Made by a program: the position numbers and the translations under genes. Positions 20,124 to 30,247 of a stretch of DNA of 64,000 nt are shown piece by piece; the stretch's first letter is position 1; each line of letters opens with the position of its first letter. Source of the DNA: a bacterium (GTDB lineage Bacteria; Bacillota; Bacilli; Lactobacillales; Streptococcaceae); contig CAJNCV010000010.1 of assembly GCA_905221385.1 (NCBI GenBank), forward strand, positions 1-64,000. Direction: 5' to 3'. The notes below the pieces were generated by a model. That model saw only the letters and a list, made by a program, of their open reading frames with translations. It ran no database searches and was not told the origin of the DNA.

Positions 20124-21458
20124 TTATTCTAATCCACGGAAATAGTCCGTATCAATCTCTCGGTAGGGTTGGATATCCTGAACATACTCCAACACTCCTT
20201 GGAATTCCCCGTCTTCATCGTGTACTGCGGCATAGGTGATGTGGACAAACTTGCCTCGCGACTCAGACTTGAACCACATTTCATACTTGTCCTTGACCCC
20301 TTCACGAAGACCTTTCATAACAGCCTTCACCTTGTCTAAGTACTTGGGCGGATGGCAGAGTTCTACATTACGCCCGACTTGGGACTGCGTCCGTTTGAAA
20401 ATCATCTCATCAGCTGGCGCATTGTCATTGTAATACTGGAAAATATCATCTTTATTGACAAAGGTGATCTCCATGGGGAGGTGATTGAGGATGAGGTTGG
20501 CCTGCTCAACTGAGAGATAGCCATTGCCAAAAGCCTGTTGACTATGACGATCCAGCACTGCTTCCTTTTCCTTAGGAGTAAAGGTAATGGTAAACTGGCC
20601 TTCTGGTGTATCGATAACTTGCTGAACTTGACCTTCTGCCGTGTCTAGTTGTACTGGCTCCTCTGCACTCTTTTCCTCAACAAAGCTCTGTCGTTCTGGC
20701 ACCCATTTCTCTGACGGACGGATGATGGCATAGCCGTAGGCATCGCTCTCCTCCGCAATCTGAATCCAGTCATCCTGGGTGAAAGACTCAAGGAGAATCA
20801 TGAGAAGGATGGACTCTTCCTTGAAAATCATACTTTCAAACTCTGTCGCAAAAGCTTCGAAAGTTTCCTTTACAGTGGAAATCGACACTTCTGGTAGTGA
20901 CTTGGTTGTCGTTAGAGCTGTTTGAAAGAGTTCCCTAATCTGGTCATCCACTCCCCACATAACTTTTGGAGGTGAATCGTGTCCATAGCGCTCCATGATG
21001 GGGAAAAAGAGCTCTTCCTTGCGCTGGTAGTGGATATCAAATTGCCCCAACAGCCCCATTTGACGGACCAAACCCTTGCGCATCTCTGCCAGCATTTCCT
21101 CGTCTTCCATAGACTCATAGGTATCTAACAATCTCCGAATGCGAATCAAGGCAGCACGGAGGGCCAGATTTTCATCCTTAAAGACGCGAACGGGGTGGCC
21201 AGGATGCTCGGTATCCTCTACTTCAACACCCTTAACAGCATTTTTAAAAAGATTAGCATGGACATCACAAAGCTCCATGACATCTTCAAAGGTGACACCT
21301 GAGTCTGAGTTCATCAGCTCGTGCTCCATGAGGGAAATCTCGATGGCTGACACACCTGTAAAGGTCGCATCAAAACGCTCCTGAACTGACTCAGGAGAGG
21401 CGCCATTGTGCAATTCTAACAAAATATCCCGTAGGATATGAATCCGTTCATCTGCCAT
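20124..21458 (-). CDS. DUF438 / hemerythrin-like / PAS protein
   Basis: 444 residues in three parts: DUF438 (residues 1 to about 70, ILRDILLELHNGASPE), a hemerythrin-like HHE domain with its His/Glu ligands (EDTEHPGHPVRVFKDEN, FDIHYQRKEELFFPIMERYG), and a C-terminal PAS-like domain (MEITFVNKDDIFQYYNDN; QVGRNVELCHPPKYLDKV). Proteins of this build are thought to sense oxygen, NO or redox state through a di-iron site. It follows the DUF1858 gene with a one-base overlap; that pairing is conserved in Firmicutes. Confidence 0.85.
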   Translation of the reverse strand: MADERIHILRDILLELHNGASPESVQERFDATFTGVSAIEISLMEHELMNSDSGVTFEDVMELCDVHANLFKNAVKGVEVEDTEHPGHPVRVFKDENLALRAALIRIRRLLDTYESMEDEEMLAEMRKGLVRQMGLLGQFDIHYQRKEELFFPIMERYGHDSPPKVMWGVDDQIRELFQTALTTTKSLPEVSISTVKETFEAFATEFESMIFKEESILLMILLESFTQDDWIQIAEESDAYGYAIIRPSEKWVPERQSFVEEKSAEEPVQLDTAEGQVQQVIDTPEGQFTITFTPKEKEAVLDRHSQQAFGNGYLSVEQANLILNHLPMEITFVNKDDIFQYYNDNAPADEMIFKRTQSQVGRNVELCHPPKYLDKVKAVMKGLREGVKDKYEMWFKSESRGKFVHITYAAVHDEDGEFQGVLEYVQDIQPYREIDTDYFRGLE

Positions 21459-21691
21459 TAGTCTAATCCAATCACTTCGTAACCATTCGCTTCCAGTGTG
21501 CGGACAATCTTGTCCATAGGAGTTCCTTCAAGCTTAGAACCCTGTTTGAGTGATACCTTGCGACCAACTGTATTGCGCATCAAGGGATTAGCAAGTGGTT
21601 TAAAACCCAGCTCCACTAGGATTTCCAAGACTTCTGGATGCTTGTCCACCACTTCTGCAACGGGAATTGACACATCGATGATATTATCCAT
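21458..21691 (-). CDS. DUF1858 protein
   Basis: 77 residues. IIDVSIPVAEVVDKHPEVLE and LGFKPLANPLMRNTVGRKVS match DUF1858, a helical domain often placed next to DUF438 or hemerythrin genes. Start chosen at the ATG with GGAGG 5 nt upstream; an in-frame ATG 12 nt earlier overlaps that Shine-Dalgarno. First gene of the three-gene operon. Family relatives resemble the N-terminal domain of the iron-sulphur repair protein ScdA/RIC. Confidence 0.8.
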   Translation of the reverse strand: MDNIIDVSIPVAEVVDKHPEVLEILVELGFKPLANPLMRNTVGRKVSLKQGSKLEGTPMDKIVRTLEANGYEVIGLD

Positions 21692-21755
21692 GACGACCTC
21701 CATGTATGTTCTAAAATGATTTTACTGCTTATATTATACCATATGGGAAGAGATT

Positions 21756-21784
21756 AAAAAACTAGCAGAGGAGTTCCTGCTAGT
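21756..21784 (-). terminator. Terminator after the 60-residue gene
   Basis: A perfect stem ACTAGCAG / CTGCTAGT with an 8-nt loop, then TTTTTAATC on the minus strand, 16 nt after the stop at 21800. Confidence 0.8.
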
Positions 21785-21799
21785 TTCTTTCATTTCAAG

Positions 21800-21982
21800 T
21801 TATTCTTTATCCTCTGGTTTTGCGAGCCACTGAGCTACATCCATCAACTTGTCAGCAAGCAGAACTTTCCCGAAACCTACTAGAGCATTGTCGTCTTTTT
21901 TCATGTTCTTCATAACTTTGACGCTTTGCATCATGAAAAAGTAATTCCCGTAAGTCTTGGCTAGAATTTTAATGAACCCCAT
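21800..21982 (-). CDS. Conserved-looking small protein, 60 residues
   Basis: 60 residues: GFIKILAKTYGNYFFMMQSV, a basic middle (KVMKNMKKDDN) and LADKLMDVAQWLAKPEDKE. No membrane helix or known motif. It has GGAAGGT before the ATG and its own terminator, so it is likely a real gene of unknown role. The 215 bp upstream, to the rbfA stop, hold nothing recognised beyond the rbfA terminator. Confidence 0.6.
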   Translation of the reverse strand: MGFIKILAKTYGNYFFMMQSVKVMKNMKKDDNALVGFGKVLLADKLMDVAQWLAKPEDKE

Positions 21983-22173
21983 ATTACCTTCCCTCGTCTA
22001 ACTGCAGTTTCTAGCTGATTGCCATACCAGACTAGCTAGTTATTGATAAAAAATCATTTCATCTTACTCTTTCCAATTTCTATACTATCATACAAGCTAA
22101 GCTTTATAAAGCTTTTTAACAATTTTTTACTCTAGAAAGATTCTCCAGTATCTTTTATTGCCATTTCTCCACC

Positions 22174-22194
22174 AAAAAAGAGGGTTGCCCCTCT
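22174..22194 (-). terminator. Terminator of rbfA
   Basis: On the minus strand AGAGGG-GCAA-CCCTCT then TTTTTTGG, directly after the rbfA stop codon. It ends the rimP-rbfA operon. Confidence 0.8.
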
Positions 22195-22197
22195 TTC

Positions 22198-22548
22198 TTA
22201 ATTCTTATCCAGATTGCGTAGCATCTCGTCAATTTTGTTTCCATATTCAATGGACTCATCCTTGACGAAGGTTAAATCTGGGATTTTATACAATTTCAAA
22301 TTGCGACCAAGTTCACGTTTAATAGTACCAGTTGCTTTTTCTAGTCCGATTTGAGCTTTTTGGTTATCCGAAGCAAGGTTACTCAAAATGGTGTAGTAAA
22401 CCTTGGCAACAGACAAGTCACCCAGCATCTGAACATCTGTAATGGTCACACCTTGGACACGCGGATCACGGACTTTCTTTTGCAAAATCTCATTGACTTC
22501 ACGCTTGATTTCCATGCCCACACGATCCATACGGAAATGATTTGCCAT
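22198..22548 (-). CDS. rbfA: Ribosome-binding factor A
   Basis: A KH-like 30S maturation factor needed for 16S rRNA 5'-end processing and cold growth. 116 residues. [19 protein letters not shown] and [20 protein letters not shown] are family-typical. The ATG at 22548 (MANHF) is preceded by AAAGGAAG; the longer frame would start inside that Shine-Dalgarno. It is the last gene of the nusA-infB operon, separated from infB by an unusual 254-nt gap containing palindromes. Confidence 0.93.
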   Translation of the reverse strand: MANHFRMDRVGMEIKREVNEILQKKVRDPRVQGVTITDVQMLGDLSVAKVYYTILSNLASDNQKAQIGLEKATGTIKRELGRNLKLYKIPDLTFVKDESIEYGNKIDEMLRNLDKN

Positions 22549-22563
22549 GTTTCTTCCTTTCAC

Positions 22564-22802
22564 TTTTATAATGAACCAAAAGCTAGGCCAGCAGACCTAG
22601 CTATTTTTAAACTTATTGATTTTCATTTCAAATTGAAACGAAGTTCGATTTGAAACCACCCGCTTCTTTCGCTGTGGTGAAAGTGATGGAACTGATTTAT
22701 TAGTCCCATCACAGGGGATTTTTGAGACCTTAGGCTCAAAAATAAGCAATGAAACCATAGGTTTGCTTGCGTCCCTCACCGCCTCAGAAAGGAGCAAAAA
22801 TC
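22564..22802. repeat. infB-rbfA intergenic palindromes
   Basis: 239 bp without a gene. It contains a 24-bp palindrome-like element (22719-22742, core TTTGAGACCTTAGGCTCAAA), a second imperfect inverted repeat (GATGGGACT / AGTTCCATC), and a stem AGCTAGG / CCTAGCT near rbfA. The same 20-bp core, in the other orientation, recurs between grpE and dnaK (48187-48208). No open frame with a start was found. Confidence 0.6.
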
Positions 22803-25586
22803 TTATCTCTTGATTTCTTCCATGACGTAAGCCTCAATGACATCATCCATCTTGATATCATTGTAGCCGTCGATCATCAATCCACCTTCACGACCGTTTG
22901 TAACTTCTTTGACGTCGTCTTTGTAGTGTTTCAAGCTTGCGAGTTCGCCGTCATAGATAACGACACCGTCACGGATAACACGGACTTTAGAGTCACGGGT
23001 AACCTTACCACTCATAACCATAAATCCACCAATGGTTCCCACTTTAGATACCTTGAAGGTTTCACGGATAACTGCTTCACCGATAACTTTTTCTTCGAAT
23101 TCTGGATCAAGCATCCCTTTCATAGCTTCTTCCATCTCTTCGATAACCTTGTAAATAATGCTGTGAAGACGGATTTCTACATCGTCAGCTTCGGCTTGTT
23201 GACGCGCTTGTGGTGTAGGGCGTACGTTGAAACCAACGATAAAGGCATTTGAAGCTTCGGCAAGGGTCACGTCAGATTCGTTGATAGCACCAACTGCCGA
23301 GTGAACGATAGTAACTTTCACACCTTCCACATCAATTTTTTGAAGTGAGGCAGAAAGAGCTTCAACAGAACCTTGGACGTCGGCCTTGATGATCACATTA
23401 ACTGATTTGAGTTCACCAGCTTTAAGCGTATCAAAGAGGTTTTCAAGGCTGACACGTTGGGTAGCTTGACGTTGTTTCATGAGGGCACGTTTCGCACGTT
23501 CTTCACCTGCTGCACGCGCAGATTTTTCATCCTCGTAAACGGCAAAGTGGTCACCCGCCATTGGCGCTTCGTTCAAACCTGTGATAGAAACTGGTGTTGA
23601 TGGTCCTGCAACCTTGACACGACGACCAAGGTCATTGGTCATGGCACGGACTCGACCGAAGGTATTTCCGACAACAATTGGGTCTTGAACATTCAAGGTA
23701 CCTTGTTGAACAAGAAGGGTTGCGACCGCACCTTTTCCTTTATCCAAGCGAGCTTCGATAACGGTACCGATCGCACGAACTGTTGGGTCTGCCTTGAGTT
23801 CTTGGATTTCAGCCACAAGAAGGACCGTTTCCAAGAGTTCATCGATGTTTTGGTTGAATTTAGCTGAGATTTCAACAAATTCAGAATCTCCACCCCAAGC
23901 TGTTGACATAACACCGTGTTCAGCCAATTCACCGATAACACGTTCTGGATTGGCACCTGGTTTATCAATCTTATTGATGGCTACAATGATTGGAACGTTG
24001 GCTGCTTTTGAGTGGTTGATGGCTTCGATAGTTTGAGGCATAACACCGTCGTCTGCCGCTACGACCAAGATGGTAATATCGGTAACAGAGGCACCACGCG
24101 CACGCATCGATGTAAAGGCCGCGTGTCCTGGTGTATCAAGGAAAGTAATCTTCTTACCATTTTCAACGATTTGGTAGGCACCGATATGCTGCGTGATTCC
24201 ACCTGCTTCTCCTGTTGCAACACGAGAGTTACGAAGGGTATCTAGAAGGGTTGTTTTACCGTGGTCAACGTGTCCCATGATGGTTACAACTGGTGGACGC
24301 TCAACCAATTCATCTTCATTGAGATAACCATCTTCGACAAAGAAACGTTCGATGTCCGCATTGTCCACTTCAACCTTTTGTTTGGCTTCGATACCATAAT
24401 CCACCATGAGGAGTTCGATGGTTTCTCCATCTAAGGATTGGTTTTGTGTGGCCATGACACCCATCATAAAGAGTTTCTTAACGATTTCAGCTGGTTCACG
24501 TTTGATACGTTTTGCGATTTCCGCAACAGTCATACCATCTGTATACTCAAATTCTGTTGGCAATTCATGGAACTTGCGCTCTGTAACAGGTTTTGGAGTC
24601 TGGTTACGGTTGTTTTGCTTGTTCCCTTTTTTATTTTTCTTGTTGTTATTCCAGTTACTATTTCTTTGATTTCTCACTTGATTCTGACTACTTCGATTCT
24701 TTTGTTGTTTTCTAGGACCATCTTCTTCGTGATCATAATCATCACGTTCTTTGTCTGGTCGAGCTTGTTTTTTACGACGTGTATCCACTGGCGCTTCTTT
24801 CGCTACAGGAGCTACTACTACGGCTGGCTGCGTTTGTTCAGCTAACTTAGCAGCCTCCTCAAAGATTTCCTCAGGCTCCTTGCGTTTGTTAGCTTGAGCC
24901 AAGGCTTCTTTGGCAGCTTGCGATTGTTTGAAGCGTTCCTCGCTTGAGCGTGCGTACTCTGCATTTTGCTCTGCTTTTAGGGCTGCTGCACGGGCTTTAA
25001 AGTCAACACGTGGTCCAGCTGGTTTTGGCTGGAAGTCTTGTTGCTGACGGCGATCATTGCCACGATTTCCTTGACCTTGTGGTTTCTTTCCTTGGTCATT
25101 AAATCGGCCATTGTCGCGGTTTCCTTGACCAGGTTTGCCACCATTACGGCCGTCGTTTTTCGGACGGTTACCGTTTTGTTGTTGGTCACGGTTGTTGCCC
25201 TTGTTTTGTTTGCGTCGTTCTGCCTGCTCTTTGGCACGCGCCTCACGCTCCGCTTTGAAGTTTCGACTCTGTGGTCTTGCGGCCACTACTTTTTCTTCCT
25301 TAGGAGCTGCAGGTGTAGCTGATTTGCTTTCTTCCTTAGCGGCTACTGGTTTAGCTGATACAGGCTTTTCTGCTTTCTTTTCTACACTTGCTTTTGCTGC
25401 TGCAGGTTTTGCTTCTGCTTTCGGAGCAGCTGGTTTAAAGCTAGCTGCGATTTGTTCAGCAACAGCAGCTTCCACGCTCGATGAGTGGCTTTTTACATCC
25501 AAGCCCAACTCTTTTGCACGCGCTACAACTTCTTTACTTTCTTTTCCAAGTTCTTTTGCGATTTCGTACAATCTTTTCTTAGACAA
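22803..25586 (-). CDS. infB: Translation initiation factor IF-2
   Basis: A GTPase that brings initiator tRNA to the ribosome. 927 residues: an N-terminal IF2N helix domain ([19 protein letters not shown]), a low-complexity Ala/Lys and Asn/Gln/Arg-rich linker (about residues 60-330), a second IF2N at about 345, the G domain with [17 protein letters not shown] and NKIDKP, and C-terminal domains ending [14 protein letters not shown]. No defect seen. Confidence 0.97.
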   Translation of the reverse strand: MSKKRLYEIAKELGKESKEVVARAKELGLDVKSHSSSVEAAVAEQIAASFKPAAPKAEAKPAAAKASVEKKAEKPVSAKPVAAKEESKSATPAAPKEEKVVAARPQSRNFKAEREARAKEQAERRKQNKGNNRDQQQNGNRPKNDGRNGGKPGQGNRDNGRFNDQGKKPQGQGNRGNDRRQQQDFQPKPAGPRVDFKARAAALKAEQNAEYARSSEERFKQSQAAKEALAQANKRKEPEEIFEEAAKLAEQTQPAVVVAPVAKEAPVDTRRKKQARPDKERDDYDHEEDGPRKQQKNRSSQNQVRNQRNSNWNNNKKNKKGNKQNNRNQTPKPVTERKFHELPTEFEYTDGMTVAEIAKRIKREPAEIVKKLFMMGVMATQNQSLDGETIELLMVDYGIEAKQKVEVDNADIERFFVEDGYLNEDELVERPPVVTIMGHVDHGKTTLLDTLRNSRVATGEAGGITQHIGAYQIVENGKKITFLDTPGHAAFTSMRARGASVTDITILVVAADDGVMPQTIEAINHSKAANVPIIVAINKIDKPGANPERVIGELAEHGVMSTAWGGDSEFVEISAKFNQNIDELLETVLLVAEIQELKADPTVRAIGTVIEARLDKGKGAVATLLVQQGTLNVQDPIVVGNTFGRVRAMTNDLGRRVKVAGPSTPVSITGLNEAPMAGDHFAVYEDEKSARAAGEERAKRALMKQRQATQRVSLENLFDTLKAGELKSVNVIIKADVQGSVEALSASLQKIDVEGVKVTIVHSAVGAINESDVTLAEASNAFIVGFNVRPTPQARQQAEADDVEIRLHSIIYKVIEEMEEAMKGMLDPEFEEKVIGEAVIRETFKVSKVGTIGGFMVMSGKVTRDSKVRVIRDGVVIYDGELASLKHYKDDVKEVTNGREGGLMIDGYNDIKMDDVIEAYVMEEIKR

Positions 25587-25602
25587 ATCATGTCCTCCTC
25601 TT

Positions 25603-25902
25603 CTATTCCATAAGAGACCTCATTTTCTTTGTAAATCCAGCATCTGTCACAGCCAAAACTTTTCGCGATTTTCCGACTGCTATGCTTAATTCCAGTGTTG
25701 AAAACACGGTTATAACTTCTACTTGATAATAGTCACTTTTATCTTGAATCTTCTTGGTCAGATTGGGACCAGCATCATTGGCTAGAAAGACTAGCTTGGC
25801 TTTCTGGTCTTGGATAGCCTTGACCACCAATTCCTCACCCGATATGATCCGGCCTGCTCGTTGAGCAAGACCCAAGAGATTGCTTATCTTTTGCTTATTC
25901 AA
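25603..25902 (-). CDS. YlxQ, L7Ae-family RNA-binding protein
   Basis: 99 residues of the L7Ae/L30e/S12e fold. [20 protein letters not shown] and [18 protein letters not shown] match YlxQ; members bind kink-turn RNA. Start overlaps rnpM by 8 nt. Its place in the nusA-infB operon is conserved across Firmicutes. Confidence 0.9.
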   Translation of the reverse strand: MNKQKISNLLGLAQRAGRIISGEELVVKAIQDQKAKLVFLANDAGPNLTKKIQDKSDYYQVEVITVFSTLELSIAVGKSRKVLAVTDAGFTKKMRSLME

Positions 25903-26188
25903 GTCCTAACTCTCTTCTTTTCACTTTGTGATCCACATAAGCGATCAACTCGTCATAAAAGCTTTCTTCCACTTCCATGTTAAAGCTGCGGTTAAAGACT
26001 TTCTTCTTTTTGGCCTCTAGGGCTTCTACATTGTCTAGCTTGATATAAGCGCCACGACCATTGGCCTTGCCTGTCGGATCGATAAAGACTTGCCCTTCTT
26101 TGTTCTTGACAATGCGGAGCAAATCACGCTTATCAATCACTTCATTGGATACAACAGACTTGCGCAAAGGGATTTTTCTTGTTTTCAT
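25895..26188 (-). CDS. rnpM: RNase P modulator RnpM (YlxR)
   Basis: 97 residues, DUF448 fold. RKIPLRKSVVSNEVIDKRDL, GQVFIDPTGKANGRGAY and FNRSFNMEVEESFYDELIAYV are family motifs. Streptococcal and Bacillus homologues bind RNase P RNA and lower its activity. Many YlxR proteins have RxCxxC near the N-terminus; here no Cys is present, as in other streptococci. Confidence 0.9.
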   Translation of the reverse strand: MKTRKIPLRKSVVSNEVIDKRDLLRIVKNKEGQVFIDPTGKANGRGAYIKLDNVEALEAKKKKVFNRSFNMEVEESFYDELIAYVDHKVKRRELGLE

Positions 26189-26209
26189 CTTTCCCTCCTC
26201 TAGCAGCTT

Positions 26210-27346
26210 TTATTCTTCCGTCAATTCGTCCGCAACTGCGTAATCCACTTGACCTGCTTCTTCCATAGCTTCAAATTCACTTGCAGACTTGATATCGATA
26301 CGGTAACCCGTCAAGTGAGCTGCCAAGCGAACGTTTTGTCCACGACGACCGATGGCAAGAGAAAGCTTGTTATCAGGCACAACGACCAAGGCACGTTTGC
26401 TGTCGTTTTCATCAAAGATAACTTGGTCAACCTCTGCCGGTGCGATGGCATTGTAGATAAATTCAGCTGGATCTGCTACCCACTCGATAACGTCAATGTT
26501 TTCTTCGACAGGAATCATGCGGTCGCTCTTAGCATCGTAACGAGCTGGGTGGAATTTGCTGGTGATCTTCTTGATGTTGGCACCACCACGTCCAACGATT
26601 GTCCCGATAGCGTCCACGTTTGGATTGTGGCTACGAACGGCAACCTTGGTACGGTCACCAGCTTCGCGGGCTACGCTCATGATTTCAACAGTTCCATCGT
26701 AAACTTCTGGAATTTCTTGCTCCATCAGGCGTTTGATCATTTCTGGATGGCTACGGCTAACAAAGACGTTGACACCACGAGGATTGTCTTCAACCTTGTA
26801 AACGTAGACTTCGATACGGTCATGGGAAGCAAACACCTCTCCAGGGATTTGGTCTTGTTTTGATAATTGGGCTTCGATGCTGCCAAGGTTGACGTAAATA
26901 AAGCGGTTGTCAAAACGTTCTACTGTACCAGACATGATTTCTTGTTCATGTTCTTTGTAAGTATTGTAAGTGATGGCACGTGTTTGCTTGCGCATTTTTT
27001 CCATGATGGTTTGTTTGGCAGATTGGGCTGCTACACGACCAAACTCAGCTGGTGCTTCTTCAAACTTGATCTTGTCACCAAGCTCATAGGCTGAATTAAT
27101 AGCAAGGGCATCTTTCAAGCTGATTTCCAAACGGCTATCAAATACTTCATCAACAACTTCACGAACAGTATAGACAGTAAAGTCACCCGTTTTTTCATTG
27201 AAGTCAATAGCTACGCTGTCAGATTGACCATAGCGTCTGCGATAAGCAGAACGAAGTGACTCTACTACCGCGTCGATGATGTCTTCTTTTTTGATTCCCT
27301 TGTCTTCTTCCAAAATGCGGAAGGCCTCTAGCATTTCTTTACTCAT
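26210..27346 (-). CDS. nusA: Transcription factor NusA
   Basis: Controls pausing, termination and antitermination. 378 residues: N-terminal domain (EMLEAFRILEEDKGIKKEDI), S1 domain (IMSGTVERFDNRFIYVNLGS), and KH1/KH2 with VGRGGANIKKI and IGRRGQNVRLA. The short form lacks C-terminal acidic repeats, as is normal in Firmicutes. It follows rimP by 42 nt. Confidence 0.96.
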   Translation of the reverse strand: MSKEMLEAFRILEEDKGIKKEDIIDAVVESLRSAYRRRYGQSDSVAIDFNEKTGDFTVYTVREVVDEVFDSRLEISLKDALAINSAYELGDKIKFEEAPAEFGRVAAQSAKQTIMEKMRKQTRAITYNTYKEHEQEIMSGTVERFDNRFIYVNLGSIEAQLSKQDQIPGEVFASHDRIEVYVYKVEDNPRGVNVFVSRSHPEMIKRLMEQEIPEVYDGTVEIMSVAREAGDRTKVAVRSHNPNVDAIGTIVGRGGANIKKITSKFHPARYDAKSDRMIPVEENIDVIEWVADPAEFIYNAIAPAEVDQVIFDENDSKRALVVVPDNKLSLAIGRRGQNVRLAAHLTGYRIDIKSASEFEAMEEAGQVDYAVADELTEE

Positions 27347-27388
27347 GTTTTCTTCACTTTTGAATCCTCAAAAGCTATCCTTTCTTTT

Positions 27389-27868
27389 CTATAGTTTTAC
27401 TGCTAAACGTGCTTTTGATACTAAACTGTATGGAATTTGAACGGTTTTCTTACGTGTCTTGTCCATATACTCCATAGTCAACTCATCCCCTTCAAAGGAT
27501 ACTAAGGTCCCTTCAAAGACTTTTTGCTTATCGATGGCTTGGTAGAGCCCGACATGAATGTATTTCCCAACAGCTCCAGCGACAGCATCCTTGGTTTTCA
27601 AAGGACGTTCCAAGCCTGGACTGGTGATTTCTAGGAAATATTGTTCTGGGAAGGGATCAGGCTTGATGGTGTCTAGGACAGGACTGATGATTTCTATCAA
27701 ATCTGCCGTGTCGTTCAAGGTAATTCCTTCGGGTTTATCTACAAAAATACTGAGAATCATGTCACTGCCAATCTTTCCATACTCGATATCTACGAGCTCG
27801 AAAGGCGCTTGGATGACAGGTTCTACAACTTCTCTGACTAATTCTACGATTGTTGCGATTGCGTCCAC
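27389..27868 (-). CDS. rimP: Ribosome maturation factor RimP
   Basis: A 30S assembly factor, 159 residues with the conventional GTG start at 27866-27868. [18 protein letters not shown] and [15 protein letters not shown] are diagnostic. The start is doubtful: the Shine-Dalgarno AGGAGG (27868-27873) overlaps that GTG, leaving no spacing. An in-frame ATC at 27857-27859 is 8 nt from the Shine-Dalgarno, so a non-AUG start giving 156 residues is possible. No ATG is well placed. First gene of the nusA-infB operon. Confidence 0.9.
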   Translation of the reverse strand: MDAIATIVELVREVVEPVIQAPFELVDIEYGKIGSDMILSIFVDKPEGITLNDTADLIEIISPVLDTIKPDPFPEQYFLEITSPGLERPLKTKDAVAGAVGKYIHVGLYQAIDKQKVFEGTLVSFEGDELTMEYMDKTRKKTVQIPYSLVSKARLAVKL

Positions 27869-27880
27869 CTCCTCATAAGC

Positions 27881-27908
27881 AAGAGGCGAAGATATTTCCC
27901 CGCCTCTC
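27881..27908 (-). promoter_or_regulatory. Hairpin just upstream of the rimP Shine-Dalgarno
   Basis: A perfect 8-bp stem AAGAGGCG / CGCCTCTT with a 12-nt loop; its 3' arm ends 8 nt before AGGAGG. There is no U-run, so it is not a terminator. It may be an mRNA stabiliser or a translational control element. Confidence 0.5.
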
Positions 27909-27928
27909 TTTCTCATATTCTTACTATC

Positions 27929-27957
27929 AGTATAGCACGTTTGTCAATTTATGTAAA
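27929..27957 (-). promoter_or_regulatory. Promoter of the rimP-nusA-infB operon
   Basis: TTTACA (27952-27957), 17-bp spacer, TATACT (27929-27934) preceded by TGC on the minus strand. Confidence 0.75.
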
Positions 27958-27994
27958 GCATAAGCACTCAAACGGCTGGTTTTCAAGCTATTTC

Positions 27995-28630
27995 TTAAAA
28001 TTCTGCCTCAACTCGGTAGATCACTTGACCCTTGCTGGAGAATTTTTGCTCATATTCCGTCATGACATTGCCTTCAAAATCACTGGCATGCAAGTCCAGC
28101 CAAACACCATTGAGTTTCATCCCATACTGAGAAAAGCTCACTAGACTGTACTCAAATAAGCCACGGTTATCTGTCTTGAAATGGATTTCCCCATTTTCAG
28201 GCAAGATGCGTTTGAAGGTATCCAGGAAACTCTTGTAAGTCAAACGACGTTTTTCATGGCGTTTTTTAGGCCAGGGATCTGAAAAGTTTAGGTAGAGACG
28301 ATCAATCTCACCATCTTCAAAGTAATCAGTCAAATCCGAACCATCTACCCACAGCAATTTGATATTGGGCACTCCAACTTCAAGCACCTTGTCCAAAGCA
28401 TAACTCAATACTGACTTTTGAATGTCAATCCCGATGTAGTTGATGTCAGGATTTTGCTTGGCCATTCCAGATACGAAGGCCCCTTTCCCACTTCCAACTT
28501 CAACATGAATAGGATGATCATTTCCAAACAAGTCTCGCCATTTCCCTTTGGCTTCCAAGGGATTGAGGACCACATACTGGGGATTGGCTTCTAGTAATTC
28601 TGTCGCCCCTTTACGATTTCTAACTCTCAT
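27995..28630 (-). CDS. trmB: tRNA (guanine46-N7)-methyltransferase TrmB
   Basis: Makes m7G46 in tRNA. 211 residues. The SAM loop is [15 protein letters not shown] (about residues 42-56); [25 protein letters not shown] and [11 protein letters not shown] are the catalytic signatures. It overlaps ccrZ by 4 nt; the ccrZ-trmB pair is conserved in streptococci. Confidence 0.95.
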   Translation of the reverse strand: MRVRNRKGATELLEANPQYVVLNPLEAKGKWRDLFGNDHPIHVEVGSGKGAFVSGMAKQNPDINYIGIDIQKSVLSYALDKVLEVGVPNIKLLWVDGSDLTDYFEDGEIDRLYLNFSDPWPKKRHEKRRLTYKSFLDTFKRILPENGEIHFKTDNRGLFEYSLVSFSQYGMKLNGVWLDLHASDFEGNVMTEYEQKFSSKGQVIYRVEAEF

Positions 28631-29421
28631 CTCTTCTTTCCATACTTGTCACGGAAGACACGCAAGGCATAAATCTCCCGGTTTACATTATCTAAATCTT
28701 GATTCACAAAGTATTTGGCAATCTGGCTCAAGTAAGAATACTGACCATACCAATACAATTTATCTAACACTGTCTGATTGTACTTATAACCGTAATAAGT
28801 TAGCCAATCATGCCAATGTTGCTCTGGAATATAATGACACAGCATATGCGCCACATCAAACATGCGATCCGTCAGGCGAACCGAATCCCAATCCACTAGA
28901 TAAACAAGCCCACTCTCTGTCTCAATCCAATTACTATGACGAAGATCCCCATGCACAATCGTTGCATGGTCTTCTCTAAAACCTGGAACCGTCCTGCGCA
29001 AATCATCAATCACCGAGTTTAAGTACTGATGTCGTTTCAAGACTTCGGGTGCTTCCTGCCTCCAAGACTGCAACAAGTCTAATGGAGTCTCCATGGTATA
29101 TCCCAAACGGCTCAACTGCTTCATCAAGGGACGTGAGCGGTGAAGACGTGTCAAGATATTGATGATCTGCTTGCGATTCATATCGTGCGGTGTCAAGATT
29201 TTGCCCGTCAACCATTCCTGGGCACACATATCACGACCATCTGGCAAACGACGAGTCCATAGTAATTGAGGAGCGATTTGTTCTCTGGCTAGGCCAGGTA
29301 GGATTGGAGAGGTGTTCATTTTTACAAAGACGCGCTTCCCATCAGGGTAGCTTCCCATATAAGCTTTACCACTCTTCCCAGGGATAGGGGTCAGCGTTAG
29401 CTCATTATCACCCAAGTCCAT
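28627..29421 (-). CDS. ccrZ: Cell cycle regulator CcrZ (aminoglycoside phosphotransferase-like kinase)
   Basis: 264 residues with a kinase-like fold: [20 protein letters not shown], the catalytic loop [10 protein letters not shown] (about residues 177-186) and the metal-binding DWDSVRL. In pneumococcus CcrZ works with FtsZ and DnaA to time replication initiation, and it can phosphorylate ribose-type sugars. It is coupled to trmB by a 4-nt overlap. Confidence 0.9.
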   Translation of the reverse strand: MDLGDNELTLTPIPGKSGKAYMGSYPDGKRVFVKMNTSPILPGLAREQIAPQLLWTRRLPDGRDMCAQEWLTGKILTPHDMNRKQIINILTRLHRSRPLMKQLSRLGYTMETPLDLLQSWRQEAPEVLKRHQYLNSVIDDLRRTVPGFREDHATIVHGDLRHSNWIETESGLVYLVDWDSVRLTDRMFDVAHMLCHYIPEQHWHDWLTYYGYKYNQTVLDKLYWYGQYSYLSQIAKYFVNQDLDNVNREIYALRVFRDKYGKKR

Positions 29422-29583
29422 TTCTTTCCTCCGTATAAAGTTTCCTTACTATTCTACTAGTTTTTGGTCTATTCGTCAACCAGTCCACACCCGATTCTCA
29501 AAGAAAAGCCTCTAGATTGGTTTTAGCCATTATTATGAAAAGAAAAAGGCAAGCATCATCGTCTGCTTACCTTTTCATGATTT

Positions 29584-30201
29584 TTAGAAATAAGTTAAAA
29601 GCGGCAAATTGTTGTAAGACATGTGGACTAGAGTGGAAACCCATAGGTTTTGGCTCTTTTTGTAAGCAAATCCCAGCAACAAGCCCCCAAGTAGATAATA
29701 GAAAAACGAAGGCACATCATAAGGTTCATGCATAAAAGAAAAGAGAGAGGAAGTCAGTACAAGCCCTAGCCGAGAATTTTCAAAAATCGCACCTTGCAGG
29801 ATTCCTCTGAAAATGAATTCCTCCTGGATAGGTGCCAAAACTGTGACACTTACAATAAAGGAAAGCGAAAGTCCGTTACTCGTTTCCTCAAGGTGTTGAG
29901 CCGAGGCACCAGAAGCAACTGAGAAAAAAGCATGATAACCTATATTTACTAGCACAGTAAGAAGAAAGGTTCCAATGAATAGCAAGAGCTGTTTCTTGCT
30001 TAGAATACCAAAAGAAATCATGTCAAACCATTTCGCATAGCCAAAACTAAGGAAAAGCAAGAGACTCTTTACAACAATGAATGTGTACTGGTGTTGAAAA
30101 TAATCCCCTTGATTGATGGAATACCCCGCTGCACCAACGATTGCAAATACTAAAAATCCAAAAAACAAGGCATGACATTTATTAAAAATGGTCATAAACA
30201 C
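29584..30201 (-). CDS. CPBP-family intramembrane protease, probable bacteriocin immunity protein
   Basis: 205 residues, about six membrane helices. The CPBP motifs EEFIFRG, FSFMHE and the final HMSYNN give the Glu and His residues that form the protease site. In blp loci such proteins provide self-immunity against bacteriocins. It follows the LPNTG thioredoxin-like gene by 46 nt, with no BlpR site of its own, so it is probably the last gene of that operon. Start may be the GTG at 30201 (AAAGGAG 7 nt away) or the ATG two codons on. Confidence 0.8.
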   Translation of the reverse strand: MFMTIFNKCHALFFGFLVFAIVGAAGYSINQGDYFQHQYTFIVVKSLLLFLSFGYAKWFDMISFGILSKKQLLLFIGTFLLTVLVNIGYHAFFSVASGASAQHLEETSNGLSLSFIVSVTVLAPIQEEFIFRGILQGAIFENSRLGLVLTSSLFSFMHEPYDVPSFFYYLLGGLLLGFAYKKSQNLWVSTLVHMSYNNLPLLTYF

Positions 30202-30247
30202 AACCTCTCTCCTTTAAAAGTCGATCAAAATAAGGATGCAAAAATTT

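Noticed and set aside
25135-25689. 184-codon plus-strand frame opposite infB
   Set aside because: Lies opposite the low-complexity linker of IF-2; Leu/Ala-rich reading is a by-product of Lys/Ala codons on the other strand.
26249-26863. 204-codon plus-strand frame opposite nusA
   Set aside because: Shadow of nusA with no start signal and no protein-like motif.
27881-27908. Terminator before rimP
   Set aside because: Stable stem but no T-run after it, and it sits just before the Shine-Dalgarno of an expressed operon.
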